64,000 nucleotides of DNA from assembly GCA_016779205.1 (NCBI GenBank), contig JADHOC010000023.1:23845-87844 (forward strand), in the 5' to 3' direction. This document shows positions 7,501 to 15,473 of this stretch, one piece after another. The notes beneath the pieces were generated by a model. The model ran no database searches, was not told where the DNA came from, and saw nothing but the letters and a program-made list of their open reading frames with translations. This DNA is from Planctomycetota bacterium (lineage in GTDB: Bacteria > Planctomycetota > UBA1135 > GCA-002686595). A program made the position numbers and the translations under genes. Positions within the stretch are counted from its first letter, which is position 1, and each line of letters opens with the position of its first letter.

Positions 7501-9435
7501 TCAGAGCGACTGGGCCCGGGAGAGGCGCGCGTAGGCGCCGCCCGCCGCCACCAGCTCATCGTGGGTCCCGCTCTCGATGAGCCGGCCCTCCTCCATCACG
7601 AGGATTCGGTCCGCGTTGCGGACCGTGGAGAGGCGGTGGGCGATGACGATGGACGTGCGCCCTTCCATCATCTCCTCCAGCGCCTCCTGAACCGCCCGCT
7701 CGCTCTCGGTGTCCAGCGCGCTGGTCGCCTCATCGAGGAGCAGGAGTTCGGGATCGCAGAGCAGCGCGCGCGCGATGGTGATGCGCTGCTGCTGTCCGCC
7801 GGAGAGGCGGGCCCCGGCGTCCTGGACGTCGGTGTCATAGCCGTCGGGGAGGGACAGGATGAAGTCGTGCAGGTGGGCCGCCTTGGCCGCCTGCTGCACC
7901 TCCTCGTCCGTCGCGTCCGGGCGCCCGTACCGGATGTTCTCCGCCACCGAGGCGTGGAACAGGAACGGGCTCTGGGTCACCACCGCGTAGCGCGAGGTCC
8001 AGGAGTCGAGCGAGACCTCTCGCAAGTCCTGGCCGCCCGCCGTCACGCGCCCGGACTGCGGGTCGACGAAGCGCGCCACCAGGTCCAGCACCGTGCTCTT
8101 ACCCGACCCGCTCGCGCCCACCACCGCCACCGTCTCCCCCGCGCGGACCTCGAGGTTCAGGCCCTCGATCGCGAAGCCGCTCTCCTCTCCGGCCTCACCC
8201 TCCTCCGTGGCGGGGTACTGGAAGTGGACACCCTCGAAGGCGATGCCCGAGCCGATGGTCGAGAGCGTCACCGCACCCGCCGCCTCCACGAGGTCGGGCT
8301 GCTCGTCGAGCAGGTCCAGCAGCCGTTGCGCGGCCCCCTGGGCCTCGGCCACCTGGGCGACGACCCGGGTGGTGCGCTTCAGGTGGGAGGAGGCCTGGCT
8401 GATCATCATGAAGAAGGTCAGCATCTCGCCCCCGTTGTTGACGGCGTAGCCGTTGATCACCACGAGGCCCACGACCACGACGAGCGCCGCCACGCCGAAG
8501 TTGGTGAAGAAGATCGTCCAGGCCCTGGAGAGCGCCGAGGCGCGGATCATCCGCATGGTGGCGCGGACGAAGCTCGCGTTGGTCTCCTCGAAGCGCTCCA
8601 GCTCCCGCTCCTCGGCCCGGTACGCCTTGACCGTGCGGATGCCCTGGAACATCTGGGTCAGCACCTGGAACGTCGACCCGAGCTGGGTGGCGCTCCGGTG
8701 GCTCCCCTTGCGCACCTTCTTCATCAGGATCGCGATGGGGATCACGAAGATGGGCAGCCCGAGGACGACGAACAGCGTCGGCAGCGGCGCGATCAGGAAG
8801 GCGAGGCCGAGGGAGACCAGGAACAGCAGGGGCTCCTGGATCAGGTCCTTGAGGATGACCTGGACCACCTGGGTGGTGCGCGCGACGTCGCTGCTGATCC
8901 GGGAGAGGAGGTCCCCGAAGCGGCGCCCCGAGTGGTAGCGGAGCGACAGCCCCATCAGGTGCCTCGCCAGCTGCATGCGCAGCGAGACCACCAGGAGCAG
9001 GCTGACCTTGCCGGCGATCACGCCCATGCCGTACTGGGTCGCCCCCGCGAGCAGCGCCATCACCGCCACGATGACCCCCACCATGATCAGCCCATGCAGG
9101 CGCTGGGTGTCGCTGTCGGCGAGGGTCGCGGGGTCCCCGAGGATCCACCCCTTGGCCGCCGCCTTCTTCTCCTCCAACGCGGCATCGAGGGACGCGAGCC
9201 ATCCCGCGGGCCCGGTGGCTTCGGCCTCGGACGGGTCGCCGGCCAGGGCGCCGTCGGCGAGGCTCGGTGCTTCCTCGCCGGGGAAGAGGACCTCCCACGT
9301 GGGCTCCAGGAGGAGGAACGTCCCCTTCTGGAGGAACGCGCTCGTCAGCCCCAGGAACACGACCGCGAGCAGCGCGACCACGTGCGGTCCGGCGTGGGGC
9401 CTGAGGAGGCGGTAGAGATCACCGAGGCGATTCAT
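7501..9435 (-). CDS. MsbA-type ABC transporter, fused permease and ATPase
   Basis: 644 residues; an exporter half-transporter with the permease first. The ATPase domain has Walker A G-A-S-G-S-G-K-S, signature L-S-G-G-Q-Q-Q-R, Walker B L-L-L-L-D-E-A-T-S-A-L-D and the switch His in I-A-H-R-L-S-T. The permease has the expected long hydrophobic helices. An extra ~75-residue loop lies between the first two helices, rich in Ala, Glu and Lys. MsbA homologues flip lipid A or other lipids; the substrate here cannot be read from sequence. It starts at ATG 9435, not the earlier in-frame start at 9468. A TAGCTT hexamer ends 8 bases upstream, consistent with a leaderless or near-leaderless mRNA. It converges with the preceding plus gene across 33 bases. 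Confidence 0.9.
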   Translation of the reverse strand: MNRLGDLYRLLRPHAGPHVVALLAVVFLGLTSAFLQKGTFLLLEPTWEVLFPGEEAPSLADGALAGDPSEAEATGPAGWLASLDAALEEKKAAAKGWILGDPATLADSDTQRLHGLIMVGVIVAVMALLAGATQYGMGVIAGKVSLLLVVSLRMQLARHLMGLSLRYHSGRRFGDLLSRISSDVARTTQVVQVILKDLIQEPLLFLVSLGLAFLIAPLPTLFVVLGLPIFVIPIAILMKKVRKGSHRSATQLGSTFQVLTQMFQGIRTVKAYRAEERELERFEETNASFVRATMRMIRASALSRAWTIFFTNFGVAALVVVVGLVVINGYAVNNGGEMLTFFMMISQASSHLKRTTRVVAQVAEAQGAAQRLLDLLDEQPDLVEAAGAVTLSTIGSGIAFEGVHFQYPATEEGEAGEESGFAIEGLNLEVRAGETVAVVGASGSGKSTVLDLVARFVDPQSGRVTAGGQDLREVSLDSWTSRYAVVTQSPFLFHASVAENIRYGRPDATDEEVQQAAKAAHLHDFILSLPDGYDTDVQDAGARLSGGQQQRITIARALLCDPELLLLDEATSALDTESERAVQEALEEMMEGRTSIVIAHRLSTVRNADRILVMEEGRLIESGTHDELVAAGGAYARLSRAQSL

Positions 9436-9443
9436 GGGGCGCG

Positions 9444-9449
9444 AAGCTA
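9444..9449 (-). promoter_or_regulatory. Candidate -10 element (TAGCTT), near-leaderless spacing
   Basis: On minus, TAGCTT is followed by 8 bases and then the ATG of the ABC transporter. If it is a -10 element, transcription would begin at or within a base or two of the start codon. The identical hexamer precedes the exoprotein gene that starts at 46882. Confidence 0.35.
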
Positions 9450-9483
9450 GGGCGCTTGATGGGAGCACTCACCCCCCAATCGC

Positions 9484-9530
9484 CCAAAACGGGCGCGAGG
9501 CGCCCCCGGGTCTTCCGAGGGCGCCTCGCG
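9484..9530 (-). terminator. Intrinsic terminator of the SurA-like gene
   Basis: Arms 9494-9505 and 9519-9530 form a perfect 12-bp GC-rich stem with a 13-base loop. Reading minus, the stem is followed by CCCG and then TTTT. It lies 26 bases after the stop of the gene ending at 9556 and before the ABC transporter start, so it should separate the two minus-strand units. Confidence 0.7.
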
Positions 9531-9555
9531 GGGCGGCCGATGGCCTTGGGAGCGA

Positions 9556-11370
9556 TCAGAGTCCGCTCGTCTCGGACGAGGCGAGGGCCTCGTGGGCGTA
9601 GGCCTGGAAGGCCTTGCGGACCCAGTCCTCCTGGATCATCTGCTGGTGCCGCTCCGTGCGGAGGTTGAGCGGGTTGGTGGGACGGGTGCGACCCTTCAGG
9701 TAGACGAGGTAGAAGCCCTTCGGACCGCGGTAGGGTCCGGCGACCGTGCCCGGCTCCATGTCGAAGAAGATCGCGTCCACGAGCGCCCCGTTCGCGAGGA
9801 AGTGCTCGTACTCGGACTCGCCGATCGCGCGCTTCATGTCGTTACGCGTCATCGGCTCCTCGTTGAAGGCGCCGAAGTTCTTGAGCCCGATGGCCGGCGG
9901 CTGCTTGCCGGTGGCCGGCAGCGGCGGGTCCCAGTAGTCGCTGTTCTGGCGGAGCAGGTCGGTCCACCAGCGGTCGAAGGGCAGGAGCTCGTTCTCGGGG
10001 GCGAAGTTCTCACCGTTCGCCACCGCCGCCGCGCGGGCCTCGGCCTCGGTCGCGAGAGCGGCGAGGTACTCGTCGACCTGACCACGCAGGGCGGTCGCGC
10101 GCTCGTAGGCGTTCTCCCACCCGTTCTCCTTCCAGGAGTACGAGGGGAAGTCGAAGGCCGAGACCAGGAGGATCTCGGCGCGGGCCTTGGCCAGCCCCAT
10201 GATTCCGTTGGCGATCGGGAGGTGTGCTTCAAGCTCCGGGCTGAGCTCCCCGTTGTCCCCGATCTCGAGGGCCTCGGTGCGCCCGGACTTGAACGAGTCC
10301 ACCAGGCGGAGGTGCTGCTCGTAGGCCTCGGCGGACGGGAACCCGTGGCCCTGGAGGGCGAGGAAGTCCATGTTGAACATGGAGTTCGCCATCTGGTCGC
10401 GGATGCTCGCGACCATGGCCTGGAAGTCCTCGTCGCTGCTGAGGACACCCTCAGCCGCCAGCTTCTGGCGGGCGGCCTCGAAGAGCGCGAGGCAGAGCTT
10501 GGCGTCCTCGATGTCCTGCTCGCTGAACGCGACGCGCATCTCGTCGAAGACCTCCTGGGTCTTGATCTCGGCGTTCCAGTCGCCCCCATCGATGACCATG
10601 GCGAGCTCCTCGGGGATGCCCTGGGTCGCGGTCTTGACCTCGGCGAGGCTCCAGAGGGCCTGCATCACGAATTCACGCAGGAGCGACATCATCATCTCCT
10701 GCTCGGCCACGATCGGCTCGCCGGTCTCCTCGGCCACGGCGAGGCGGCGGTCGTACTCACGGGCGTAGTCCGCGATCAGGTCCACCTGGGGCGAGCCGCC
10801 CTGGATGGCCTCGACCGACAGCATGGGCCAGCTGTCCGGGTGATCCGGGAAGAAGAGCTGGTCGAACTCCATGGTCTGCCGGACCTGGTCCCGGTACCAG
10901 CCGCCCGAGCCGTAGGCGCGGCGAAGCTCGACCTCGTGGTCGAGGGTCGGGAAGCGCTCCTGGAAGTTGGCCTTCTCCGCGGCGAGGCGGCGGTCGACGA
11001 ACCTCGTGTCGAGATCGAAGCGCTGCATGCGCTTGGCGACCTCGGCCGCCATGTCCTCATCGCTCGCGCCGGCCATCTCCGCGGCCACCGCCTCGCGCAC
11101 CTCGTCGACGCGGATCTCGCGCTCGTGATCCATCAGGATCTGGAGCTTGCGAGCGTCCAGGCCGTTGCGGCCGGGGCCGTAGACGAGGAAGCGCTTGATC
11201 GCCATGTCGGAGATGCGCACGCCGTTCACGAAGACGGGCTCACCGAACTCGGAGGTCGCCTCCGCGGCGTCATCCGCCTGGAAGGCGGCGGCGGGAGCGG
11301 CGGGCTCGGAGAAGGCGGCGGGGCCGACGAGGCCGAGGAGCGGGAGGGTCAGGAGGAGGCGATTCTTCAT
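9556..11370 (-). CDS. Secreted SurA/PpiC-like (parvulin-fold) periplasmic protein
   Basis: 604 residues with a clear signal peptide from the ATG at 11370 (M-K-N-R, Leu-rich core). After it, F-V-N-G-V-R-I-S-D resembles the V-N-G-x-x-I-T/S opening of SurA-type chaperones. The C-terminal part has the pattern D-M-E-P-G-T-V-A-G-P-Y-R-G-P-K-G-F-Y-L-V-Y-L, which matches the closing strand of rotamase/PpiC domains (P-G-x-V-x-G-P-x-x-x-x-x-G-Y-x-L). Between them are ~400 mostly helical residues without a recognisable complete isomerase core. A periplasmic chaperone for secreted or outer-membrane proteins is the inferred role; isomerase activity is unproven. A shorter lipoprotein with a similar V-D-D-Q-P-I-L-A-A-D-V opening is encoded nearby at 12334. 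Confidence 0.55.
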   Translation of the reverse strand: MKNRLLLTLPLLGLVGPAAFSEPAAPAAAFQADDAAEATSEFGEPVFVNGVRISDMAIKRFLVYGPGRNGLDARKLQILMDHEREIRVDEVREAVAAEMAGASDEDMAAEVAKRMQRFDLDTRFVDRRLAAEKANFQERFPTLDHEVELRRAYGSGGWYRDQVRQTMEFDQLFFPDHPDSWPMLSVEAIQGGSPQVDLIADYAREYDRRLAVAEETGEPIVAEQEMMMSLLREFVMQALWSLAEVKTATQGIPEELAMVIDGGDWNAEIKTQEVFDEMRVAFSEQDIEDAKLCLALFEAARQKLAAEGVLSSDEDFQAMVASIRDQMANSMFNMDFLALQGHGFPSAEAYEQHLRLVDSFKSGRTEALEIGDNGELSPELEAHLPIANGIMGLAKARAEILLVSAFDFPSYSWKENGWENAYERATALRGQVDEYLAALATEAEARAAAVANGENFAPENELLPFDRWWTDLLRQNSDYWDPPLPATGKQPPAIGLKNFGAFNEEPMTRNDMKRAIGESEYEHFLANGALVDAIFFDMEPGTVAGPYRGPKGFYLVYLKGRTRPTNPLNLRTERHQQMIQEDWVRKAFQAYAHEALASSETSGL

Positions 11371-11611
11371 CGGTCCAGGGGAGTTCAACGGACGACGCGG
11401 CCGGGAGGGCCCAATGCGAGGGACGGGCCGGGCGCGGAGGTCAATCAGATGGGGTTTTCGGGACAGGATCCTACGGAGCCGCTCTCGACGTGAGAGAAGA
11501 AAGCGGGAACTGGATCACAGGGGCGGCGAAAGCGGGTGCGGAAGGCTTGGCGGGTACCTGGGGCGCGGTCGAGCACCGGGGGCCGCTCCCGCGTACCCTG
11601 ATCGGCATTCC

Positions 11612-12325
11612 ATGGCCTATCCCACGCGCACAATTGCCCTCCTTTGCGAGCTTCTTCATCCGCCGATCGCTCCCGACCCGCGGCCCATCCAGCGGCTCCA
11701 TAATGAGATGTTCGAGGGCGGGCAGCCCGCCTACGCGGGCTTCCAGGTCAGCCCCATCGGGCCTGTGCTGTCCAACCCCATGGCCACCCCCGGCGCAGTG
11801 TCGCAGGTCGCCTTCCTCGCGGACCGGATCCAGTTCAGGGAGGAGAAGGGCACGCTCACCCATGATGCCTTCGCGGCCCGGGTGCGCGAGATCGCCGAGC
11901 GCGCCGCTCCCCTGCGGAACATCTCGACGCTCGCGGCCCAGCAGGTGGTCCTGCAGAGCCTGGTGAATCCGCGCACCCAGACGGACACGCGCGAGTTCCT
12001 GAAGGACCGGGTCTTCGGCTTCGGGGACGAGCTGGAGGCCCTGGGACGCTCCTCCCAGCTGGTCGGGCTGCGCCTCGGCTTCGGCCCGGAGTCGGGCGAC
12101 GACAGCGCCTTCGGCCTGCGGATCGAGTCCTACAGCGCCGACCCTCGCTCCCTCTACATCGAGGTCCAGGGCACCTTCGGCCCGGCGGCCCCCGCGACCG
12201 GGCTGGAGGCACTGGAGCAGAACGTCCTGAAGACATACGACTTCCTCGCTGGCCGCGTCCTGCCCTTCATCTCGAGCTTCGATCGGCGGGAAGGTGGGCG
12301 AAACAACGCCCCGGACGGAGACTAG
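11612..12325 (+). CDS. Conserved-looking hypothetical protein, 237 aa
   Basis: I do not recognise this family with confidence. The ATG at 11612 gives a soluble protein without signal peptide or membrane segment. It opens with I-A-L-L-C-E-L-L-H-P-P-I, has a central run rich in alternating hydrophobics (L-R-I-E-S-Y-S-A-D), and ends in a long helix before a Gly/Arg-rich tail. The general layout recalls proteins of the sporadic TIGR04255 group, which is only a weak guess. A TACCCT hexamer ends 12 bases upstream. It is followed 8 bases later by a lipoprotein gene. The 241-base space before it, shared with the divergent SurA-like gene, must hold both promoters. Confidence 0.6.
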   Translation: MAYPTRTIALLCELLHPPIAPDPRPIQRLHNEMFEGGQPAYAGFQVSPIGPVLSNPMATPGAVSQVAFLADRIQFREEKGTLTHDAFAARVREIAERAAPLRNISTLAAQQVVLQSLVNPRTQTDTREFLKDRVFGFGDELEALGRSSQLVGLRLGFGPESGDDSAFGLRIESYSADPRSLYIEVQGTFGPAAPATGLEALEQNVLKTYDFLAGRVLPFISSFDRREGGRNNAPDGD

Positions 12326-12333
12326 CGCGAACC

Positions 12334-13020
12334 ATGAGCTCCCCCATACCCCGCACCCTCCTCCTGTTGACGCCGCTCGTGGCGTTCACCGGCTGCTCGA
12401 AGGCCGTGCCCGATGAGCCCGAGCCGAGGTCCTACCCCGAGGGCACCATCCTGGTCGTCGATGACCAGCCGATCCTCGCCGCCGACGTGGACCGCTTCGT
12501 GGACGCGGTCGCGCTGATCGAGCCCGAGTTCGTGCTCCGTGACCACCGGCGGAAGGTGATCAGCAACATCTCCATCCCCCTGGCCGCCGGGGCCGCCCTC
12601 GACCCCTCCAGCCGGGACGAGGCCTTCAGCCGTGCCCAGGCGCTGCTCTCCGCCTTCCGCGAGACCGGCGAGCTGCCCGCGGACGCGCCGACGCCCCAGG
12701 TCCTGAGCGGGACCTTCAAGGAGGTCGGGCTCATCCCCTGGGCCATCGCCACCGAGATGGAGCCCCTGACGATCTCTGAGCTCCACGAGACCCCGGGGGC
12801 CTGGTCCTTCTTCCGGCTCACGGCCTCGACCGATGCACCGGGCGAGTTCGAGGGACGGTCCCAGGTCACGATCCTCCGCTACGACGTCCCCTATCTTCCC
12901 CAGGACGCCGTCCGCGGCCTCCTCCAGACCGCGATGGAGGGCTTCGAGATCGAGATCGTGGACCCCGCCTGGGAGCCCATGGTGCCCCCTGCCTTCCTCT
13001 ACCCCGCCAAGGCCCAGTGA
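12334..13020 (+). CDS. Putative lipoprotein with SurA-N/parvulin-like features
   Basis: 228 residues. The N-terminus is a lipoprotein signal with F-T-G-C as the lipobox, so the protein is probably membrane-anchored. The next segment, V-V-D-D-Q-P-I-L-A-A-D-V-D-R-F, resembles the start of SurA/PpiC chaperones. Around residues 125-165, I-P-W-A-I followed by a P-G-A-W-S-F-F-R-L strand resembles part of a rotamase domain, but the domain is short. The TGA overlaps the ATG of the next gene (TGATG), so the two are translationally coupled. Role inferred: envelope protein folding or assembly, perhaps related to the larger SurA-like protein encoded divergently at 9556-11370. Confidence 0.55.
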   Translation: MSSPIPRTLLLLTPLVAFTGCSKAVPDEPEPRSYPEGTILVVDDQPILAADVDRFVDAVALIEPEFVLRDHRRKVISNISIPLAAGAALDPSSRDEAFSRAQALLSAFRETGELPADAPTPQVLSGTFKEVGLIPWAIATEMEPLTISELHETPGAWSFFRLTASTDAPGEFEGRSQVTILRYDVPYLPQDAVRGLLQTAMEGFEIEIVDPAWEPMVPPAFLYPAKAQ

Positions 13021-13934
13021 TGACCCTCGCCATCCTTCTCCTCGCGGGCCTGTCCCCCGCGTCCACTCCCCCGGCGGCACCGGCCCTGGTGCCGTACGCC
13101 GCGCCGCGGTTCGACGAGGTCCAGCGCGCGGAGGCCTGGCCGGAGTACGGGAACAAGCCCGAGCTGAAGCAGTGCATCTCCCGGGTGCGCAAGGCGCGCA
13201 CCGAGGAGATGGCCACGAAGGGCGCCCAGCAGCTGGAGGAGATCGGCGCCGCCGCGGCGCCCTTCCTGCTCAAGTCTCTCCGGTCGGAGAAGGACAGCGA
13301 GGCGCGCGGGCGCATGGAGGCGGTGCTGGACTCGATCACCAGCCCCGAGCACACGCGGCTCCTGGCCGAGGCCCTCGACGAGGACTCGGACGCACCCAGG
13401 CGCTACGCCGCTCGGCGGATCGCCCAGCTCGGTGACCCGGGCCTGCGGAAGCGCTCCGAGGCGTTCCTCGCGGAGCTCATGGAGCGGGCCGCCGACAAGC
13501 GCGCGCGCAAGCCCATCGAACCGGTGGACCTCGACCTGGCGGCCGTGCTCTGCCTCTCCACGGGCTCGAACGCGGGGCTGGAGCGCGTGATCCAGCTCGC
13601 GTCACCGGAGCCGTGGAAGACCTGGGGAGCGGCCATCGAGCGCGCCTGCGAGCACGCCAAGGCCGCGGGTCCCGGGATCGGCGCGGAGCTCTCCACGGGG
13701 CTCTCCAAGGCCTCCAGCCCGGGGGATCGCGTCGTCTACCTGCGCCTCCTCACCTACTCGGGGTCCCCGGATCAGGTCTCCCCCATCGTGCCCCTGCTCG
13801 ACGCCGAGGAGAACCAGGTCAAGGTGGCCGCCATCAACGCCTTGAGAATGATCGTCGACGGCGACGCGCCGCTGAAACGCCTCTCCACCTTCGACGCCAT
13901 CGAGCGCGCCCAGCGCTGGAAGTCGCGACTCTAG
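13020..13934 (+). CDS. Secreted HEAT-repeat protein
   Basis: 304 residues from the ATG that overlaps the previous stop; a GTG one codon earlier is also possible. An N-terminal hydrophobic segment of about 12 residues and an Ala/Pro-rich stretch suggest export. The rest is helical with repeating pairs typical of HEAT repeats, such as A-A-P-F-L-L-K-S-L and P-I-V-P-L-L-D-A-E-E-N-Q-V-K-V-A-A-I-N-A-L. HEAT arrays are protein-interaction scaffolds; no partner can be named. It follows the 228-residue lipoprotein without a gap and precedes the 411-residue exported protein by 13 bases, so the three probably form one operon. Confidence 0.65.
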   Translation: MTLAILLLAGLSPASTPPAAPALVPYAAPRFDEVQRAEAWPEYGNKPELKQCISRVRKARTEEMATKGAQQLEEIGAAAAPFLLKSLRSEKDSEARGRMEAVLDSITSPEHTRLLAEALDEDSDAPRRYAARRIAQLGDPGLRKRSEAFLAELMERAADKRARKPIEPVDLDLAAVLCLSTGSNAGLERVIQLASPEPWKTWGAAIERACEHAKAAGPGIGAELSTGLSKASSPGDRVVYLRLLTYSGSPDQVSPIVPLLDAEENQVKVAAINALRMIVDGDAPLKRLSTFDAIERAQRWKSRL

Positions 13935-13947
13935 AGCCCCTGCAACC

Positions 13948-15183
13948 ATGACCCGTGCACCCAAGATGCTGCGCCTCGTGACCGCATTCCTCGGCGCCAT
14001 GTTCGTCGCCGCCGCGGTGGCGACCGCCCAGAAGCCGCTGGATCGCTCCAAGCCCCTGACGGACCCGGCCAACGACCCCTACACCCGGGGCGGCAAGGAG
14101 AAGTACGTCCAGGCCGCCGGCTATGCCTCCATGGGCGGTTTCGAGTTCGGAGCCGCCCCCGACACCACCGCGGAGGTGTCCGCCCTGCTACCGGACGTCG
14201 ACATCCGGTGGATCGAGACGCCTCACTTCGAGCTCGGGATCGCCCTGCCGAAGGTGAAGGTCACCAAGGAGGAGCACAAGAAGGTCAAGGCGGAGCTCAC
14301 CAAGCTCCGCAAGGCCCTGCCCGACGTCAAGCCGGACACGAAGGTCATGGACCCGTGGCTGCGGGCCCACCTCTACGCCCAGCGACTGGAGGAGCACTAC
14401 GCGCGGGTCCAGGAGCTCCTCGGGGTGACGGACGAGACCTTCGCCGCCAACAAGGATATCTGGGACATCGGGACCCCCTACTGGGGCATCGGGCCCTACA
14501 TGGGCCAGATGGGGAAGTTCGAGGTCCTCCTGCTCCCCTCGGAGAAGGCCGCCACGAGGTTCCTGACGGCGAGGCTCGGGCTCACCACGAAGCTCAGCCA
14601 GCGGTGGAACATCCGCGACCGGGACTCGCTCTGCCTCATCGCGCACACGGGGCAAGGCCAGCTCAACGTCGACGAGGGGATGCATGGCCACGTCGCGTTC
14701 AACGTCACCCAGATGATGATGAACGGGTACAAGCACTACTCGTACGACAAGCCCATCTGGATCCGCGAGGGCGCCGCCCACTGGTTCGAGCGCAACATCA
14801 ACCCGCGCTTCAACACCTTCGACTCCTCCGAGGGTTCGGCGGCCCAGATGTTCAAGAAGTCAGACTGGAAGGGCCCGACCCTGAAGCTGGTCAAGTCCAG
14901 CGACGCGCCCTCGTTCGCCTCCCTGGTGAAGATGCGGACCTTCGCGGAGCTGGAGAGGCCCCATCACCTGGCCACCTGGTCGATCTTCGACTACCTCGTC
15001 CAGGTCCACCCCGAGTTCCTGAAGACCTACCTGGCGACCGTCTCTGGCATCAAGAACGAGGAGCACATCGACGACGCCACGACGCTCCCCGACGTCCAGC
15101 GGGCGCTGTTCAAGGACGAGCTGGGCATGACCTACGCCCAGTTCGAGCGCGCCTGGAAGGCCTGGGTGGAAGAAACCTACTAG
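13948..15183 (+). CDS. Exported peptidase-MA-like protein, zinc motif apparently degenerate
   Basis: 411 residues with a signal peptide (core F-L-G-A-M-F-V-A-A-A-V-A, cleavage near A-T-A-Q). The region around residues 232-285 has the layout of a gluzincin/peptidase-MA metalloprotease. A His-containing helix, G-M-H-G-H-V-A-F-N-V-T-Q, is followed by P-I-W-I-R-E-G-A-A-H-W-F-E, which is the usual second zinc-ligand helix (W-x-x-E-G-x-A). The expected H-E-x-x-H in the first helix is not present: the Glu is replaced. Either activity has been lost or the motif is remodelled. Lys-rich helices before it may be structural. It is the last gene of the 12334-15183 set. Confidence 0.5.
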   Translation: MTRAPKMLRLVTAFLGAMFVAAAVATAQKPLDRSKPLTDPANDPYTRGGKEKYVQAAGYASMGGFEFGAAPDTTAEVSALLPDVDIRWIETPHFELGIALPKVKVTKEEHKKVKAELTKLRKALPDVKPDTKVMDPWLRAHLYAQRLEEHYARVQELLGVTDETFAANKDIWDIGTPYWGIGPYMGQMGKFEVLLLPSEKAATRFLTARLGLTTKLSQRWNIRDRDSLCLIAHTGQGQLNVDEGMHGHVAFNVTQMMMNGYKHYSYDKPIWIREGAAHWFERNINPRFNTFDSSEGSAAQMFKKSDWKGPTLKLVKSSDAPSFASLVKMRTFAELERPHHLATWSIFDYLVQVHPEFLKTYLATVSGIKNEEHIDDATTLPDVQRALFKDELGMTYAQFERAWKAWVEETY

Positions 15184-15473
15184 GGACTCCCCCATGGGGG
15201 CTGACGCCGTTCCCATCGGCTGGTCGCCGAGGCGGACGCCTGCGAGGGTCTCCCAGCGGGACATGGGGCAATAAACCGCGCCCGATGGCCCCGGCGGCGG
15301 GGGGGCGCTGGCCCCAGCCGACCCCCTCGTCCCCGGGGCTCGGGTATTCTCTGGGCACTCTCGGGTGAACGAACAGGCGGGGAGGAGAGGTTTCGCAGAG
15401 ATCCCCCCTCACCAGATCCCACCCCGGAGCCGATCTATATTCACCGGGTCCGCTGACCCGCCGAGTTCCTTCC
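15184..15473. other. Intergenic region before the radical SAM pair
   Basis: No gene is evident in these 290 bases. A perfect 12-base palindrome (five C, ATG's complement pair, five G) sits at about 15187-15198, just after the stop, and could help terminate transcription. TATATT at 15436-15441 lies 32 bases before the first radical SAM start and is the best -10 candidate; no -35 match is seen. Confidence 0.4.

Noticed and set aside
7561..9450. A 629-codon plus-strand frame opposite the ABC transporter
   Set aside because: The minus-strand product has all ABC motifs; the plus translation is His/Arg/Asp-rich with no domain.
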